Under the pieces are notes generated by a model. The model was not told where the DNA came from. It made no database searches and was given only the letters and a program-made list of their open reading frames with translations. Positions 1 to 10,284 of a stretch of 64,000 bases of DNA are shown here, in pieces. This DNA comes from Betaproteobacteria bacterium (lineage in GTDB: Bacteria > Pseudomonadota > Gammaproteobacteria > Burkholderiales > UBA3065): assembly GCA_027490755.1 (NCBI GenBank), contig JAIXXL010000009.1, positions 124,001 to 188,000 on the forward strand, written 5' to 3'. A program made the translations under genes and the position numbers. Position 1 is the stretch's first letter. Each line of letters starts with the position of its first letter.

Positions 1-364
1 GCAGGGTGACCGACTGGTGCTTGTTGCGCGGCTCATCGGCGCTCTTGAGCACCACCGTGCCGCGCTTCATCGAGTCCTCGACCGAGCGCACGATCAGACG
101 CTCGCCCAGCTCGGCGGCGCGCTTGTCGCGGAAATCGACCACCTCGCGGTAGTTGTGGCCGGTGTCGATGTGCATCAGCGGGAACGGGAAGCGCGCCGGG
201 CGGAACGCTTTCTCGGCCAGGCGCAGCAGGCAGATCGAGTCCTTGCCGCCAGAGAACAGCAGCACCGGGCGCTCGCACTGGCCGGCGACCTCGCGCAGGA
301 TGTGGATGGCTTCGGCCTCGAGCCAGTCGAGGTGGGAGAGGGTCTGGCGGGTAAGTGTGCTCAT
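1..364 (-). CDS. cysD: Sulfate adenylyltransferase subunit 2 (5' part only)
   Basis: This is the small, catalytic subunit of ATP sulfurylase, which makes APS from sulfate and ATP together with CysN. Only about the first 121 residues are present because the window edge cuts the gene. The N-terminal nucleotide-binding loop SGGKDS (residues 38-43) is visible, followed by the family-typical stretch with [16 protein letters not shown]. The ATG overlaps the cysH stop codon in an ATGA, so it is the downstream gene of the cys operon and probably translationally coupled. CysN would be expected just outside the window. Confidence 0.95.
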   Translation of the reverse strand, partial: MSTLTRQTLSHLDWLEAEAIHILREVAGQCERPVLLFSGGKDSICLLRLAEKAFRPARFPFPLMHIDTGHNYREVVDFRDKRAAELGERLIVRSVEDSMKRGTVVLKSADEPRNKHQSVTL

Positions 365-1119
365 GATGTCTTGACGTGCAGGCCGCACTCCTTGAGCGAG
401 GCGTCCTCCCACCACCAGCGTCCGGCGCGGATGTCCTCGCCCACCGCGATGGCGCGGGTGCAGGGCGCGCAACCGATACTCGGGTAGAACTGGTCGTGGA
501 GTGCGTTGTAGGGCACGTTGTGGATGCGGATGTAGGCCCAGACCTCGGCCTCGGACCATTCGGCCAGCGGGTTGAATTTGTCGATGCCGAAGGCGGCGTC
601 GTGCTCGCGCAGGGCAAGCGCGGTGCGGGTGGCCGACTGCGCGGCACGCAGGCCGGTGATCCAGGCCTGGCGGCCGGCCAGCGCACGGCGCAGCGGCTCG
701 ACCTTGCGCACCCGGCAGCAGGCCTTGCGCAGGTCCACCGAGCCGTAGAAGGCGTTGACGCCATGCTCGCGAACGTAGGCCTCGACCTCAGCCGAGTCGG
801 GGAAGAACACCGCCAGACGCGTCGAGTAGCGGGCCTCGACGTCGGCCATCAGGGTGTAGGTCTCAGGCGGCAGGCGGCCGGTGTCGAGCGAGAACATGTC
901 GATGCCCAGCCCGTGGGCCAGGATCAGGTCGGTGAGGACCATGTCCTCGGCGCCGAAGCTGTTGGCGAAGGCCACCGACGGGAACTCGGCCTTGGCGGCA
1001 CGCAGGGTCTGCAGCGCGGCGTCGATGTGATGGCGCACGGCGGCCTCGAGCTGCGGCGTCAGTTCAGGCCGGGTCGCGGGGTTGCCGGCGCCGGGCCGGA
1101 GCATGGAGACCGCCGACAT
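361..1119 (-). CDS. cysH: Assimilatory APS reductase (Fe-S type)
   Basis: Reduces activated sulfate to sulfite. The 252-residue protein carries the double-cysteine signature CC (134-135) and a later CxxC (217-220), which in this family bind a [4Fe-4S] cluster and mark adenylyl-sulfate (APS) reductases rather than PAPS-specific enterobacterial enzymes. The catalytic cysteine is in the C-terminal ECGLH (C245). The reading frame is open further upstream, but the ATG at 1119 is chosen because it lies one base after the stop of the preceding gene. It sits between the DUF934 gene and cysD in the sulfate assimilation operon. Confidence 0.93.
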   Translation of the reverse strand: MSAVSMLRPGAGNPATRPELTPQLEAAVRHHIDAALQTLRAAKAEFPSVAFANSFGAEDMVLTDLILAHGLGIDMFSLDTGRLPPETYTLMADVEARYSTRLAVFFPDSAEVEAYVREHGVNAFYGSVDLRKACCRVRKVEPLRRALAGRQAWITGLRAAQSATRTALALREHDAAFGIDKFNPLAEWSEAEVWAYIRIHNVPYNALHDQFYPSIGCAPCTRAIAVGEDIRAGRWWWEDASLKECGLHVKTS

Positions 1120-1120
1120 G

Positions 1121-1735
1121 TCAGCCGCGCGCGTGCCGCCGCCAGACCGGCTGCGGCTCGTCGACCGCGCCCTGGTAGGGCTCGGTGAAGTCGCGCAGGC
1201 CCGCCAGGGCGACCTCGATGTCACGGTCGGCGCGTACGTCGAAGGCGTTGAAGCCGCAGCGCTTCATCAGGAACAGCTGGTCGCGCAGCACGTCGCCGAC
1301 GGCGCGCAGTTGGCCGCGGAAGCCGTACCTTGTCCGCAACAGCGTGGCGATGGAGTAGCCGCGACCATCGGCGAAGCGCTCGAAGCGCACGGCGATGACC
1401 GGGAAGGCGTTGATGTCGGCACAGCTTTCGACCAGGTCCTCGACCATCTCGTGCGTGTCGACGCAGATGCCGATCTCGCCGGCGGCCACACGCGCGGCCA
1501 GTGCGTCCTTCTGCAGCCGCCACACCGCCAGCGGCACCAGCACGCGGCCAGCCGGGACCTGCAGCGCCGCCAGCTGCTCCGGCGTGTGGGTCTGCTCGCC
1601 GGTCAGGCGGAACAGCACCACCTTGCCGGCCTGCTTGCGTACGGCTTCCTCGACCTGCGGCAGCGCCATCAGGGTCCAGCCGTCGGCGACGATGGCGCCG
1701 TCGGCGATGATGCGGTGCGTGCTCGCCTCAGACAC
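1121..1735 (-). CDS. DUF934 family protein of the sulfate assimilation operon
   Basis: A 204-residue soluble protein of the DUF934 family, which in proteobacteria is regularly found between cysI and cysH. Its biochemical role is not established; an accessory function in sulfite reduction is suggested by this fixed neighbourhood. No membrane segments or metal-binding cysteine clusters are evident. The start overlaps the end of cysI by 8 bp and the stop is one base from the cysH start, so it belongs to the same transcript. Confidence 0.85.
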   Translation of the reverse strand: MSEASTHRIIADGAIVADGWTLMALPQVEEAVRKQAGKVVLFRLTGEQTHTPEQLAALQVPAGRVLVPLAVWRLQKDALAARVAAGEIGICVDTHEMVEDLVESCADINAFPVIAVRFERFADGRGYSIATLLRTRYGFRGQLRAVGDVLRDQLFLMKRCGFNAFDVRADRDIEVALAGLRDFTEPYQGAVDEPQPVWRRHARG

Positions 1736-3407
1736 CGGCGGCCTCCTTGTCGGCGCGCTTGCCGTAGACGTGCTCCTTGAACGGCGCCACGCCCAAGCGG
1801 CGCACCGTGTCGATGAAGCGCTCGTCGGCGTGGCGGTCGCGCACGTAGACCTCGATCAGGCGGGTGATGACGCCGGGCACCTCGTCAGCGGCGAAGGAGG
1901 GGCCGATGACGGTGCCGAGGCTGGCGTCCGAGCCCTGCTTGCCGCCGATGGTGATCTGGTACCACTCGGAACCGTCCTTGTCGACGCCGAGGATGCCGAT
2001 GTGGCCGACGTGGTGGTGGCCGCAAGCGTTCATGCAGCCGGAGATGTTCAGCTCCAGTTCGCCGATGTCGTGCAGGTAGTCGAGGTCGTCGAAGGTCTGC
2101 TGGATGGCCTGCGCGATCGGGATGCTCTTGGCGTTGGCCAGCGAGCAGAAGTCGCCCCCGGGGCAGCAGATGATGTCGGTCAGCAGGCCGATGTTGGGCG
2201 TGGCCAGACCGTGCTCGCGCGCGGCCTGCCACAGCGCATGCAGCTGGCCCAGCTCGACGTCGGCGAGGATCAGGTTTTGCTCGTGCGAGACGCGGATCTC
2301 GCCAAAACTGTAGCGCTCGGACAGCTCGGCCACGGCGTCCATCTGCGCGTCGGTGGCGTCGCCCGGCGCGATGTCATTGGACTTGAGCGACAGCGTGACG
2401 GCGCGGTAGCCCGGCTGGCGGTGCCCGTGGACGCAGCGGCGGACCCAGGCGGCGAAGCCCGGGTCGCTGGCCAGCGCGGTGTCGAAGCCGGCGTCGTGCG
2501 CTGGCAGCGTGCGGTAGGCCGGCGGCTCGAAGAACGCCGCGACGCGGTCGAACTCGGCCTGGGTGATGGTGTTGGGGTTGTCCTTCAGGTGCACCCACTC
2601 GGCCTCGACCTGGCGGCTGAACTCCTCGGCGCCGAGCGCCTTGAGCAGGATCTTGATGCGCGCCTTGTAGGCGTTGTCGCGGCGGCCGTGGCGGTTGTAG
2701 ACGCGCAGGATGGCCTCGCAGTAGGTCAGCAGGTGCTGCCACTCCAGGTGCTCGCGGATCATCGTGCCGAGGATCGGCGTGCGGCCCAATCCGCCACCGG
2801 CCCAGACGCGGGCGGCGATGCGGCCGGCGTCGTCGCGGAAGAACTCCAGCCCGATGTCGTGCATCTGCACCACCGCACGGTCCTGCAGGCTGCCGCTCAC
2901 CGCGATCTTGAACTTGCGCGGCAGCAGGGCGAACTCGGGGTGGAAGGTGCTCCACTGGCGGATGATCTCGGCCAGCGGGCGCGGGTCGATCACCTCGTCG
3001 GGCGCCACACCTGCGAATTGATCGGTGGTGATGTTGCGGATGCAGTTGCCCGAGGTCTGGATGGCGTGCATCTCGACCGTCGCCAGGTCGGCGAGGATGT
3101 CGGGAATCGACTCCAGCGTCGGCCAGTTGTACTGGATGTTCTGGCGCGTGCTGAAGTGCCCGTAGCCGCGGTCGTACTTGCGGGCCACGTGGGCGAGCAT
3201 CCGCATCTGCGGCGCAGAAAGGTGGCCGTAGGGGATGGCCACACGCAGCATCGGTGCGTGACGCTGGATGTAGAGGCCGTTCTGCAGGCGCAAGGGACGG
3301 AACTCGTCCTCGGAGAGTTCTCCGGCGAGATAGCGCTGCGTCTGGTCACGGAACTGGGCGACGCGTTCGTCAACCAGGCGCTGGTCATAACTGTCGTAGC
3401 GATACAT
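1728..3407 (-). CDS. cysI: Nitrite/sulfite reductase, sirohaem hemoprotein
   Basis: Sirohaem- and [4Fe-4S]-dependent reductase that converts sulfite to sulfide, the last reduction before cysteine synthesis. The 559-residue protein has the duplicated ferredoxin-like and sirohaem-binding halves of the family. The cluster/sirohaem ligands are seen in CCPGGDFC (about 414-421) and CMNACGHHH (about 458-466). It is the first gene of the minus-strand operon cysI-DUF934-cysH-cysD. No flavoprotein partner (cysJ) lies nearby, so the electron donor is probably ferredoxin or an unlinked protein; that is inference. Related proteins act on nitrite, so specificity rests on the operon. Confidence 0.9.
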   Translation of the reverse strand: MYRYDSYDQRLVDERVAQFRDQTQRYLAGELSEDEFRPLRLQNGLYIQRHAPMLRVAIPYGHLSAPQMRMLAHVARKYDRGYGHFSTRQNIQYNWPTLESIPDILADLATVEMHAIQTSGNCIRNITTDQFAGVAPDEVIDPRPLAEIIRQWSTFHPEFALLPRKFKIAVSGSLQDRAVVQMHDIGLEFFRDDAGRIAARVWAGGGLGRTPILGTMIREHLEWQHLLTYCEAILRVYNRHGRRDNAYKARIKILLKALGAEEFSRQVEAEWVHLKDNPNTITQAEFDRVAAFFEPPAYRTLPAHDAGFDTALASDPGFAAWVRRCVHGHRQPGYRAVTLSLKSNDIAPGDATDAQMDAVAELSERYSFGEIRVSHEQNLILADVELGQLHALWQAAREHGLATPNIGLLTDIICCPGGDFCSLANAKSIPIAQAIQQTFDDLDYLHDIGELELNISGCMNACGHHHVGHIGILGVDKDGSEWYQITIGGKQGSDASLGTVIGPSFAADEVPGVITRLIEVYVRDRHADERFIDTVRRLGVAPFKEHVYGKRADKEAAGV

Positions 3408-3492
3408 GGACGGCTGTCTGCAGAAAAGCCTTCGATTGTAACCGCCCGGGGCGTGCCGCGGCGGCCGGTGGCGCGCCGCGGGGCGGCGCCGT

Positions 3493-3993
3493 TTACTTCA
3501 GTGCGGCAAGCGCGGCGCTGTAGTCAGGCTCGTCGGCGATCTCGCCCACCAGCTGGCTGTGCAGCACGCTGTCGTTCTCGTCCAGCACCAGCACGGCGCG
3601 GGCGGTCAGGCCACGCAGCGGGCCGTCAGCGATCTGCACGCCGTAGTCGGTGTGGAACGCGTGGTTGCGGAAGGTCGACAGGGTGTGGACGTTGTTCAGG
3701 CCCTCGGCGCCACAGAAGCGGCTCATGGCGAACGGCAGGTCGGCGGCGATCACCAGCACCACGGTGTTGTCCAGGCCCGAGGCCTTCTCATTGAAAACCC
3801 GGGTCGACTTCTGGCAGGTCGGCGTGTCCAGGCTCGGGACGATGTTGAGCACCTTGCGCTTGCCGGCGAAGTCCTTCAGCGAGACGTCGTTGAGCGACTT
3901 GTCGGTGAGGCTGAATGCCGGCGCCTTGCTGCCGGCTGCGGGCACGTTGCCGGTGAGTTGCAGCGGATTGCCCTGGAGGGTGACGGTGGCCAT
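3493..3993 (-). CDS. tpx: Thiol peroxidase (atypical 2-Cys peroxiredoxin)
   Basis: Reduces hydrogen peroxide and alkyl hydroperoxides using thioredoxin. The 166-residue length is normal. The peroxidatic cysteine is C60 in PSLDTPTC and the resolving cysteine is C94 in RFC, the same positions as in E. coli Tpx. It is separated from cysI by about 85 bp and follows the aminotransferase gene by about 36 bp on the same strand, so it may be co-transcribed with the latter. Confidence 0.95.
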   Translation of the reverse strand: MATVTLQGNPLQLTGNVPAAGSKAPAFSLTDKSLNDVSLKDFAGKRKVLNIVPSLDTPTCQKSTRVFNEKASGLDNTVVLVIAADLPFAMSRFCGAEGLNNVHTLSTFRNHAFHTDYGVQIADGPLRGLTARAVLVLDENDSVLHSQLVGEIADEPDYSAALAALK

Positions 3994-4029
3994 GGTGGTT
4001 TCCTTAGTCGATGACGCGTTGGGGGTGGC

Positions 4030-5232
4030 TCAGAGCACCGCGGCGATGGCGTACGCCACCGCGTCGATGTTCTTGCTGTTGAGGGCGGCCAGGCAGATGC
4101 GGCCGGTGCCCACGGCGTAGATGGCGAATTCCTCGCGCAGCCGGTCGACCTGGGCGGCGCTCAGACCGGTATAGCTGAACATGCCGCGCTGCGCGGTGAT
4201 GAAGCCGAAGTCCTGCTTGACGCCGGCGTCAGCCAGCTTGTGCACCAGCGCCTCGCGCATGCTGCGGATGCGGGCACGCATCTCGCCCAGCTCGGCCTCC
4301 CAGGAGGCGCGCAGTGCCGGCGTGGCGAGCACGCTGGCCACCACCGCGCCGCCGTGGGTGGGCGGGTTGGAGTAGTTGGTGCGGATCACCCGCTTGAGCT
4401 GCGACAGCACGCGCGAGGTCTCGTCGGCGTCGGCGGTGACGATGGTCAGCGCGCCGACGCGCTCGCCGTAGAGCGAGAAGCTCTTGCTGAACGAACTCGA
4501 GATGAAGAACTGCATGCCCGAGGCGGCAAAGGCCCGCACCGCGACGGCGTCGGCGTCGATGCCCTCGGCGAAGCCCTGATAGGCCATGTCGAGGAAGGGC
4601 ACCAGGCCGCCGGACTTGCACAGCTGCACCACCTCGTTCCATTGCGCGCTGTCGAGGTCGGCGCCGGTGGGGTTGTGGCAGCAGGCGTGCAGCACCACGA
4701 CGCTGCCGGGCGAGAGGCGGTCGAGCGTGTTGCGCATGGCGGCAAAATCCACGCCACGCGTCTCGCCATCGAAGTAGGGGTAGGTGGCGACGCCAAAGCC
4801 TGCCGCCTCGAACAGGGCGCGGTGGTTCTCCCAGCTCGGGTCGGAGATGTAGACAGTGGCGTGCGGGTTGAGACGGTGCAGCAGGTCGGCGCCGATCTTC
4901 AGCGCGCCGGTGCCGCCGAGGGCCTGCGCGGTGACCAGACGCTTGTCGGTGGCCAGCTTGGAATCCTTGCCGAACAGCAGGTCCTGGACCGCATTGCTGT
5001 AGGCCGTCGCGCCCTCGATGGGCTGGTAGCCACGCGGCGGCTGGGCCGCCAGTCGCGCCGCCTCGGCGTCGCGCACCGCGGCCAGCAGCGGGATCTTGCC
5101 GTTGTCGTCGTAGTAGACCCCGACGCCCAGGTTGACCTTGTTCGCGCGGGTGTCGGCGTTGAAGGCTTCGTTGAGGCCCAGGATCGGGTCGCGCGGCGCC
5201 AGTTCGACGTCGGCAAAGATCGATGCGGTCAT
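4030..5232 (-). CDS. Aromatic / aspartate aminotransferase (class I, PLP)
   Basis: Pyridoxal-phosphate enzyme that transfers amino groups between aspartate or aromatic amino acids and 2-oxoglutarate. The 400 residues include the family motifs HNPTG (N187), FLDMAYQGF (D215) and the PLP-binding lysine in [16 protein letters not shown] (K250). It resembles AspC/TyrB proteins; which amino acids are preferred cannot be read from the sequence. It is divergent from uvrB with about 210 bp between the starts. Confidence 0.9.
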   Translation of the reverse strand: MTASIFADVELAPRDPILGLNEAFNADTRANKVNLGVGVYYDDNGKIPLLAAVRDAEAARLAAQPPRGYQPIEGATAYSNAVQDLLFGKDSKLATDKRLVTAQALGGTGALKIGADLLHRLNPHATVYISDPSWENHRALFEAAGFGVATYPYFDGETRGVDFAAMRNTLDRLSPGSVVVLHACCHNPTGADLDSAQWNEVVQLCKSGGLVPFLDMAYQGFAEGIDADAVAVRAFAASGMQFFISSSFSKSFSLYGERVGALTIVTADADETSRVLSQLKRVIRTNYSNPPTHGGAVVASVLATPALRASWEAELGEMRARIRSMREALVHKLADAGVKQDFGFITAQRGMFSYTGLSAAQVDRLREEFAIYAVGTGRICLAALNSKNIDAVAYAIAAVL

Positions 5233-5440
5233 GCGTGCTCCAGAAGTTCAGCGGTCGTTGGGGACAACACCGCGAGCCGGACGGGCTGTCCCGCGTACAC
5301 TGTCCGGTTACCCGCAAGGGGCTTTTTGTGCGGCGCGGAATTGTATCAGCAGGGCCGGGTCACAACCCAGTGGCGCGACCGCTGCGTTCGCCCAGGAACC
5401 CGACCCTCGCCGAGGCGGCACCGCACCCGACACCACTGCC

Positions 5441-7525
5441 ATGAACTCGCCCGAAAACCCGATCCCCGCCAGCCAGACACCGGACGGCCAGACCGCCGCC
5501 AGCCAGGTCGTGACCTTCGACGGCAGCAACTTCCGCCTGCACCAGCCGTTCCCGCCGGCCGGCGACCAGCCCGCCGCGATCCAGAAGCTGGCCGAGGGCA
5601 TCAGCGACGGGTTGGCATTCCAGACGCTGCTGGGCGTGACCGGATCGGGCAAGACCTACACCATGGCCAACGTCATCGCCCGGCTGGGGCGGCCGGCCAT
5701 CGTCATGGCGCCGAACAAGACCCTGGCCGCGCAGCTGTACTCGGAGTTCCGCGAGTTCTTCCCGGAGAACGCGGTCGAGTACTTCGTCAGCTACTACGAC
5801 TACTACCAGCCCGAGGCCTACGTCCCGAGCAAGGACCTGTTCATCGAGAAGGACAGCGCGGTCAACGAGCACATCGAGCAGATGCGGCTGTCGGCGACCA
5901 AGAGCCTGATGGAGCGGCGCGACGTGGTGATCGTGGCCACGGTGAGCGCGATCTACGGCATCGGCGACCCGACCGACTACCACGACATGATCCTGCACCT
6001 GAAAGAGGGGCAGAAGCTGGACCAGCGCGAGGTGCTGCGACGGTTGGCGACCATGCAGTACAAGCGCGCCGACATCGACTTCCGGCGCGGGCATTTCCGC
6101 GTGCGCGGCGAGGTGATCGACATCTTCCCGGCGGAGAACAGCGAGAACGCGCTGCGGCTGACGCTGTTCGACGACGAGGTCGAGAGCCTGACCCTGTTCG
6201 ACCCGCTCACCGGCGCCATCGAGCAGCGGCTGGGCCGCTTCACCGTCTACCCCAGCAGCCACTACGTGACGCCGCGCAGCACGACGCTGCGCGCCATCGA
6301 GACGATCAAGGAGGAGATGCGCGAACGCATCAGTTTCTTCAACCGCGAGGGCAAGCTGGTCGAGGCGCAGCGTATCGAGCAACGCACGCGCTTCGACCTG
6401 GAGATGCTCAACGAGCTGGGCTTCTGCAAGGGCATCGAGAACTACTCGCGGCACCTGTCCGGGCACGCGCCGGGCGACCCGCCGCCGACGCTGATCGACT
6501 ACCTGCCGCGCGACACGCTGATGATCTTCGACGAGAGCCACGTCACCATCCCGCAGATCGGCGGCATGTACAAGGGCGACCGCTCGCGCAAGGAGAACCT
6601 AGTCGACTACGGCTTCCGGCTGCCCAGCGCGATGGACAACCGGCCGCTGAAGTGGGAAGAGTTCGAGGGCAAGATGCGGCAGTCGGTGTTCGTCTCGGCC
6701 ACGCCCGCCAACTACGAGCAGACACGCGCCGCGCAGACGGTCGAGCAGCTGGTGCGGCCGACCGGCCTGGTCGACCCGGTGGTCATCGTGCGGCCGGCGG
6801 CCAGCCAGGTCGACGACCTGCTCGGCGAGCTCAAGCTGCGCATCGCCACCGGCGAGCGCTGCCTGGTGACGGTGCTGACCAAGCGCATGGCCGAGGACCT
6901 GACCGAATATCTCGCCGAGGCCGGGCTCAAGGTGCGTTACCTGCACTCCGACATCGACACCGTGGAGCGGGTCGAGATCATCCGCGACCTGCGCCTGGGC
7001 CTGTTCGACGTGCTCATCGGCATCAACCTGCTGCGCGAGGGCCTGGACATCCCCGAGGTGTCGCTGGTGGCCATCCTGGATGCCGACAAGGAGGGCTTTT
7101 TGCGCAGCGAGCGCAGCCTGATCCAGACCATCGGCCGCGCCGCGCGCCACATCAACGGCACGGCGATCCTCTACGCCGACCGGATGACCGATTCGCTCAA
7201 GCGCGCCATCGGCGAGACTGAGCGTCGTCGCCAGCGTCAGCTCGATTTCAATGTGGAACACAACATCACCGCGCGCGGCGTGGCCAAGCCGATCAAGGAC
7301 ATCATCGACGGCGTCTACGGCGAGGACAACAACCCGCGCAAGGGCATCAAGGCTGGCCGCAAGGGCAGCAGCAGCGACGCCGACCTGCACGGCGCGGCGC
7401 TGGAGAAGGAGATCAAGCGCGTCGAGAAGGACATGCACGCCGCCGCCCGCAACCTCGAGTTCGAGACCGCGGCGCAGTTGCGCGACCGCCTGCGCCTGCT
7501 CAAGGAGCGTCTACTGGCCGAGTAG
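5441..7525 (+). CDS. uvrB: Excinuclease ABC subunit B
   Basis: Damage-verifying helicase-like subunit of nucleotide excision repair, working with UvrA and UvrC. At 694 residues it matches the family. It has the Walker A GVTGSGKT (65-72), the [10 protein letters not shown] beta-hairpin region, the DESH Walker B box, and a C-terminal UVR domain (about 650-690) that contacts UvrC. The frame is open far upstream, but the ATG at 5441 gives the usual N-terminus. uvrC lies 15 kb away in this window. I saw no convincing LexA box upstream. Confidence 0.96.
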   Translation: MNSPENPIPASQTPDGQTAASQVVTFDGSNFRLHQPFPPAGDQPAAIQKLAEGISDGLAFQTLLGVTGSGKTYTMANVIARLGRPAIVMAPNKTLAAQLYSEFREFFPENAVEYFVSYYDYYQPEAYVPSKDLFIEKDSAVNEHIEQMRLSATKSLMERRDVVIVATVSAIYGIGDPTDYHDMILHLKEGQKLDQREVLRRLATMQYKRADIDFRRGHFRVRGEVIDIFPAENSENALRLTLFDDEVESLTLFDPLTGAIEQRLGRFTVYPSSHYVTPRSTTLRAIETIKEEMRERISFFNREGKLVEAQRIEQRTRFDLEMLNELGFCKGIENYSRHLSGHAPGDPPPTLIDYLPRDTLMIFDESHVTIPQIGGMYKGDRSRKENLVDYGFRLPSAMDNRPLKWEEFEGKMRQSVFVSATPANYEQTRAAQTVEQLVRPTGLVDPVVIVRPAASQVDDLLGELKLRIATGERCLVTVLTKRMAEDLTEYLAEAGLKVRYLHSDIDTVERVEIIRDLRLGLFDVLIGINLLREGLDIPEVSLVAILDADKEGFLRSERSLIQTIGRAARHINGTAILYADRMTDSLKRAIGETERRRQRQLDFNVEHNITARGVAKPIKDIIDGVYGEDNNPRKGIKAGRKGSSSDADLHGAALEKEIKRVEKDMHAAARNLEFETAAQLRDRLRLLKERLLAE

Positions 7526-7531
7526 GCCGGC

Positions 7532-7954
7532 ATGAGCCTGACCCATCGCTGGACGGTTCATCGCTCACGTGGGCCAGAACTGCTGGCCGGCGCCATGGTG
7601 GCGGCCAGCGGCGCGGCAGGCATGGCGGTGGGCGAGGGCTGGTTGTGGTGGGCTGGCGCTGCCTGCATCGGCCTGGGCGCGCTGGGGCTGCTGCTGGCAG
7701 CCCGCCGCAGCCGCGAGCTCCTGCACATCCGTCTCGATGAACGTATCCGGCTGGAGTCGGCCGACGGCGGCCTGGTGGCCGAGGGCCTGCTCGACGGCGC
7801 CAGCGTGGTCACGCCCTGGCTGATGGCGCTGCGCATCCGCGGCGATGACGGACGCCGCGCGGCGGACCTGGTGCTGGACGCCGGGTCGGCGCCGGCCGAC
7901 GAGCTGCGCCGCCTGCGCGTGCGCCTGCTCACCGACGAGGCGATCAGGGCGTGA
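7532..7954 (+). CDS. YgfX-like small membrane protein
   Basis: A 140-residue protein with two hydrophobic segments (about 19-36 and 39-58) followed by a soluble domain, the layout of the YgfX (CptA) family. In other proteobacteria YgfX genes lie next to nadB and sdhE and have been linked to cell-division or envelope effects. Here it starts 6 bp after uvrB and runs into the 3' end of nadB, overlapping it by 11 bp. No sdhE-like gene accompanies it. The assignment rests on topology and neighbourhood more than on motifs. Confidence 0.6.
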   Translation: MSLTHRWTVHRSRGPELLAGAMVAASGAAGMAVGEGWLWWAGAACIGLGALGLLLAARRSRELLHIRLDERIRLESADGGLVAEGLLDGASVVTPWLMALRIRGDDGRRAADLVLDAGSAPADELRRLRVRLLTDEAIRA

Positions 7955-9530
7955 GGACGGTGTCGACGGCCTCGGCGGCGGTCTCGGGGACGTCGCGGTT
8001 GTAGTGCAGGCCGCGGCTCTCGCGGCGCTGCAGCGCGCCGCGGACGATCAGCCGCGCCACCTCGGCGACGTTGCGCAGCTCCAGCAGGTCGTTGTCGATG
8101 CGGTAGCGCGCGTAGAAGTCGGCCACCTCGGCGTGCAGCGCGTCGAGGCGGCGCGCCGCCAGCGCCAGACGCTCGTCGGAGCGGACGATGCCGACCAGGT
8201 CCCACATCAGGCGGCGGATGGCGTCCCAGTTGTGGGCCACCAGCACCGACTCGCGGGCCGGCGTGACCCGGCTGTGGTCCCAGTCGGGCAGGGCGGGGGG
8301 CACCACCGGCGCAGCGGCCAGGATATCGGCGGCGGCGGCCTCGCCCATCACCAGGCACTCCAGCAGCGAGTTGCTGGCCAGACGGTTGGCGCCGTGCAGG
8401 CCGGTGCTGGCGACCTCGCCGACGGCGTACAGGCCGGCAACGTCGGTGCGCGCCGCCGCATCGGTGACCACGCCGCCGCAGCTGTAGTGCGCCGCCGGCA
8501 CCACCGGGATGGGCCGCGTCGACATGTCGATGCCGAGCTCGAGGCAGCGCGCGAAGATGGTGGGGAAGTGCGCCTGCAGGAAGCTGCGCGGGTGGTGCGT
8601 CATGTCCAGCCAGACGCAATCCAGGCCACGCGTCTTCATCTCGAAATCGATGGCGCGGGCGACGATGTCGCGCGGCGCCAGCTCGGCGCGCGCATCGTGC
8701 GCCGGCATGAAGCGGGTGCCGTCGGGCAGGACCAGGCGGCCGCCCTCGCCACGCAGCGCCTCGCTGATCAAAAATGACTTTGCATCAGGGTGATAAAGGC
8801 ATGTTGGGTGAAACTGGATGAACTCGAGGTCGGCCACGCTGCAGCCGGCGCGCCAGGCGATGGCGACGCCGTCGCCGGTCGAGACGTCGGGGTTGGTGGT
8901 GTACAGGTAGACCTTGCCGAGCCCGCCGGTGGCAAGGATCACCGCGGATCCGCCCAGCGTCTGCACCTCGCCGCTGTCGCGGTCGAGCACGTAGACACCC
9001 TGCACGCGACGGCCGGGCTCGCCGGGGGCGCCACTGGTGACCAGATCGACGGCGTGGCGCCGCTCGAGCACGGTGATGTTGGGGTGACGCAGCACGCGCT
9101 GCTCGAGCGTCTCCTGCACGGCGCGGCCGGTGCTATCGGCGACATGCACGATGCGCCGCGCGCTGTGCCCGCCCTCGCGGCCGAGGTGCAGCGGGCTGCC
9201 GTCGCCGCCCTCGGCGGTGAACACCACGCCCTGCGACTCCAGCCAGCGGATCACCACCGGCGCGCGGGCGGCGATGCGGCGGACCACGTCGGCACGACAC
9301 AGCCCGGCGCCGGCCACCAGCGTGTCCTCGACGTGCGAGTCGATCGAGTCCTCGCGCGCCATCGCCGCGGCGATGCCGCCCTGCGCCCAGGCGCTGGAAC
9401 CCTCGAGCAGGGAGCCCTTGGTGACGATGGTGACGCGCCGGTGGTCGGCCAGGTGCAGGGCGCAGACCAGGCCGGCGAGGCCGCTGCCGAGGATCAGGAC
9501 GTCGGAGGAGGAGGAGGGTGCTGGCGTCAT
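7944..9530 (-). CDS. nadB: L-aspartate oxidase
   Basis: FAD enzyme that oxidises aspartate to iminoaspartate, the first step of NAD synthesis. The N-terminal dinucleotide fold is visible (DVLILGSGLAGLVCAL), as are the SSAWAQGGIAAA region and the substrate-domain motifs CGGVVTDAAART and GLHGANRLASNSLLE. I chose the ATG at 9530 (528 residues), which places the FAD-binding beta strand near the N-terminus; an upstream start at 9587 would add 19 residues without recognisable features. nadA and nadC are not in the window. It is divergent from rpoE. Confidence 0.92.
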   Translation of the reverse strand: MTPAPSSSSDVLILGSGLAGLVCALHLADHRRVTIVTKGSLLEGSSAWAQGGIAAAMAREDSIDSHVEDTLVAGAGLCRADVVRRIAARAPVVIRWLESQGVVFTAEGGDGSPLHLGREGGHSARRIVHVADSTGRAVQETLEQRVLRHPNITVLERRHAVDLVTSGAPGEPGRRVQGVYVLDRDSGEVQTLGGSAVILATGGLGKVYLYTTNPDVSTGDGVAIAWRAGCSVADLEFIQFHPTCLYHPDAKSFLISEALRGEGGRLVLPDGTRFMPAHDARAELAPRDIVARAIDFEMKTRGLDCVWLDMTHHPRSFLQAHFPTIFARCLELGIDMSTRPIPVVPAAHYSCGGVVTDAAARTDVAGLYAVGEVASTGLHGANRLASNSLLECLVMGEAAAADILAAAPVVPPALPDWDHSRVTPARESVLVAHNWDAIRRLMWDLVGIVRSDERLALAARRLDALHAEVADFYARYRIDNDLLELRNVAEVARLIVRGALQRRESRGLHYNRDVPETAAEAVDTVLTP

Positions 9531-9684
9531 CTTGGCGGAAAAGGGGGCGTGATCACTGCATGGACCTGAGACAACAGCCATTGGCATTTGTCGGCCGCGT
9601 GCGGAGGGCGGCCGTTATACTGGCACAGCGGCCGTCCAGCAGCCGCCACGACATCAACAAGAACGGCAGGGACACTTTTCGACG

Positions 9685-10284
9685 ATGAGCGACCGCGAGA
9701 TCGACCAGCAACTGGTCGAGCGTGCCCAGCGCGGCGACAAGCGGGCTTTCGACCTGCTTGTCACCAAGTATCAGCGCAAGCTCGGCCGCCTGCTCTCGCG
9801 TTTCATCCGCGACCCCGCCGAGGTCGAGGATGTGGCGCAGGAAGCCTTTATCAAGGCCTACCGCGCGTTGCCCAATTTCCGCGGCGAAAGTGCCTTCTAC
9901 ACGTGGCTCTACCGGATCGGCATCAACACCGCCAAGAACTACCTGGTGGCGATGGGCCGGCGGGCGCCGACCTCGACCGATTTCGACTCCGAGGAGGCCG
10001 AGAACTTCGAGTCGGCAGAGGGCCTGCGTGACATGAACACGCCCGAATCACTGCTCGCGACACAACAGATCGGCGAAACAGTGAACGAAGCGATGGAAGC
10101 GTTGCCAGAAGACCTGAGGACCGCGATCGTGCTGCGTGAGATCGAGGGCCTGAGTTACGAGGAGATCGCCAACGTGATGGATTGCCCGATCGGAACCGTG
10201 CGTTCGCGCATCTTCCGGGCACGTGAAGCGATCGCCGAGCGGCTTCGACCGCTGCTCGGTACCAGCAAGGATCAGAGGTGGTGA
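9685..10284 (+). CDS. rpoE: RNA polymerase sigma-E factor (AlgU/RpoE)
   Basis: Extracytoplasmic-function sigma factor that directs the envelope-stress response. The 199-residue protein has region 2 (about 10-90, with the RDPAEVEDVAQEAFIKAYRAL stretch) and region 4 helix-turn-helix (about 135-185, GLSYEEIANVMDCPIGTVRSRIFRARE). It is followed without a gap by its anti-sigma gene (TGATG stop/start), then rseB and mucD. This is the classic algU-mucA-mucB-mucD arrangement, in which proteolysis of RseA releases the sigma factor. Confidence 0.96.
   Translation: MSDREIDQQLVERAQRGDKRAFDLLVTKYQRKLGRLLSRFIRDPAEVEDVAQEAFIKAYRALPNFRGESAFYTWLYRIGINTAKNYLVAMGRRAPTSTDFDSEEAENFESAEGLRDMNTPESLLATQQIGETVNEAMEALPEDLRTAIVLREIEGLSYEEIANVMDCPIGTVRSRIFRAREAIAERLRPLLGTSKDQRW

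Noticed and set aside
1395-3794. 799-codon open frame on the plus strand opposite cysI
   Set aside because: It is the antisense shadow of the high-GC cysI and cysH genes; the translated content is low-complexity Ala/Gly/Val/His-rich without family motifs.
5233-5440. LexA/SOS box upstream of uvrB
   Set aside because: CTGT half-sites are present near 5288 and 5302, but no proper CTGT-N8-ACAG arrangement was found.
4240-7221. 993-codon open frame crossing the aminotransferase gene and uvrB
   Set aside because: It runs antisense to one gene and out of frame through the other; both real genes have full motif sets.
9581-9621. Possible sigma-70 promoter of rpoE (TTGGCA or TTGTCG with TATACT at 9616)
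   Set aside because: The spacers are 29 and 22 bp, too long. The -10-like TATACT alone is not enough.
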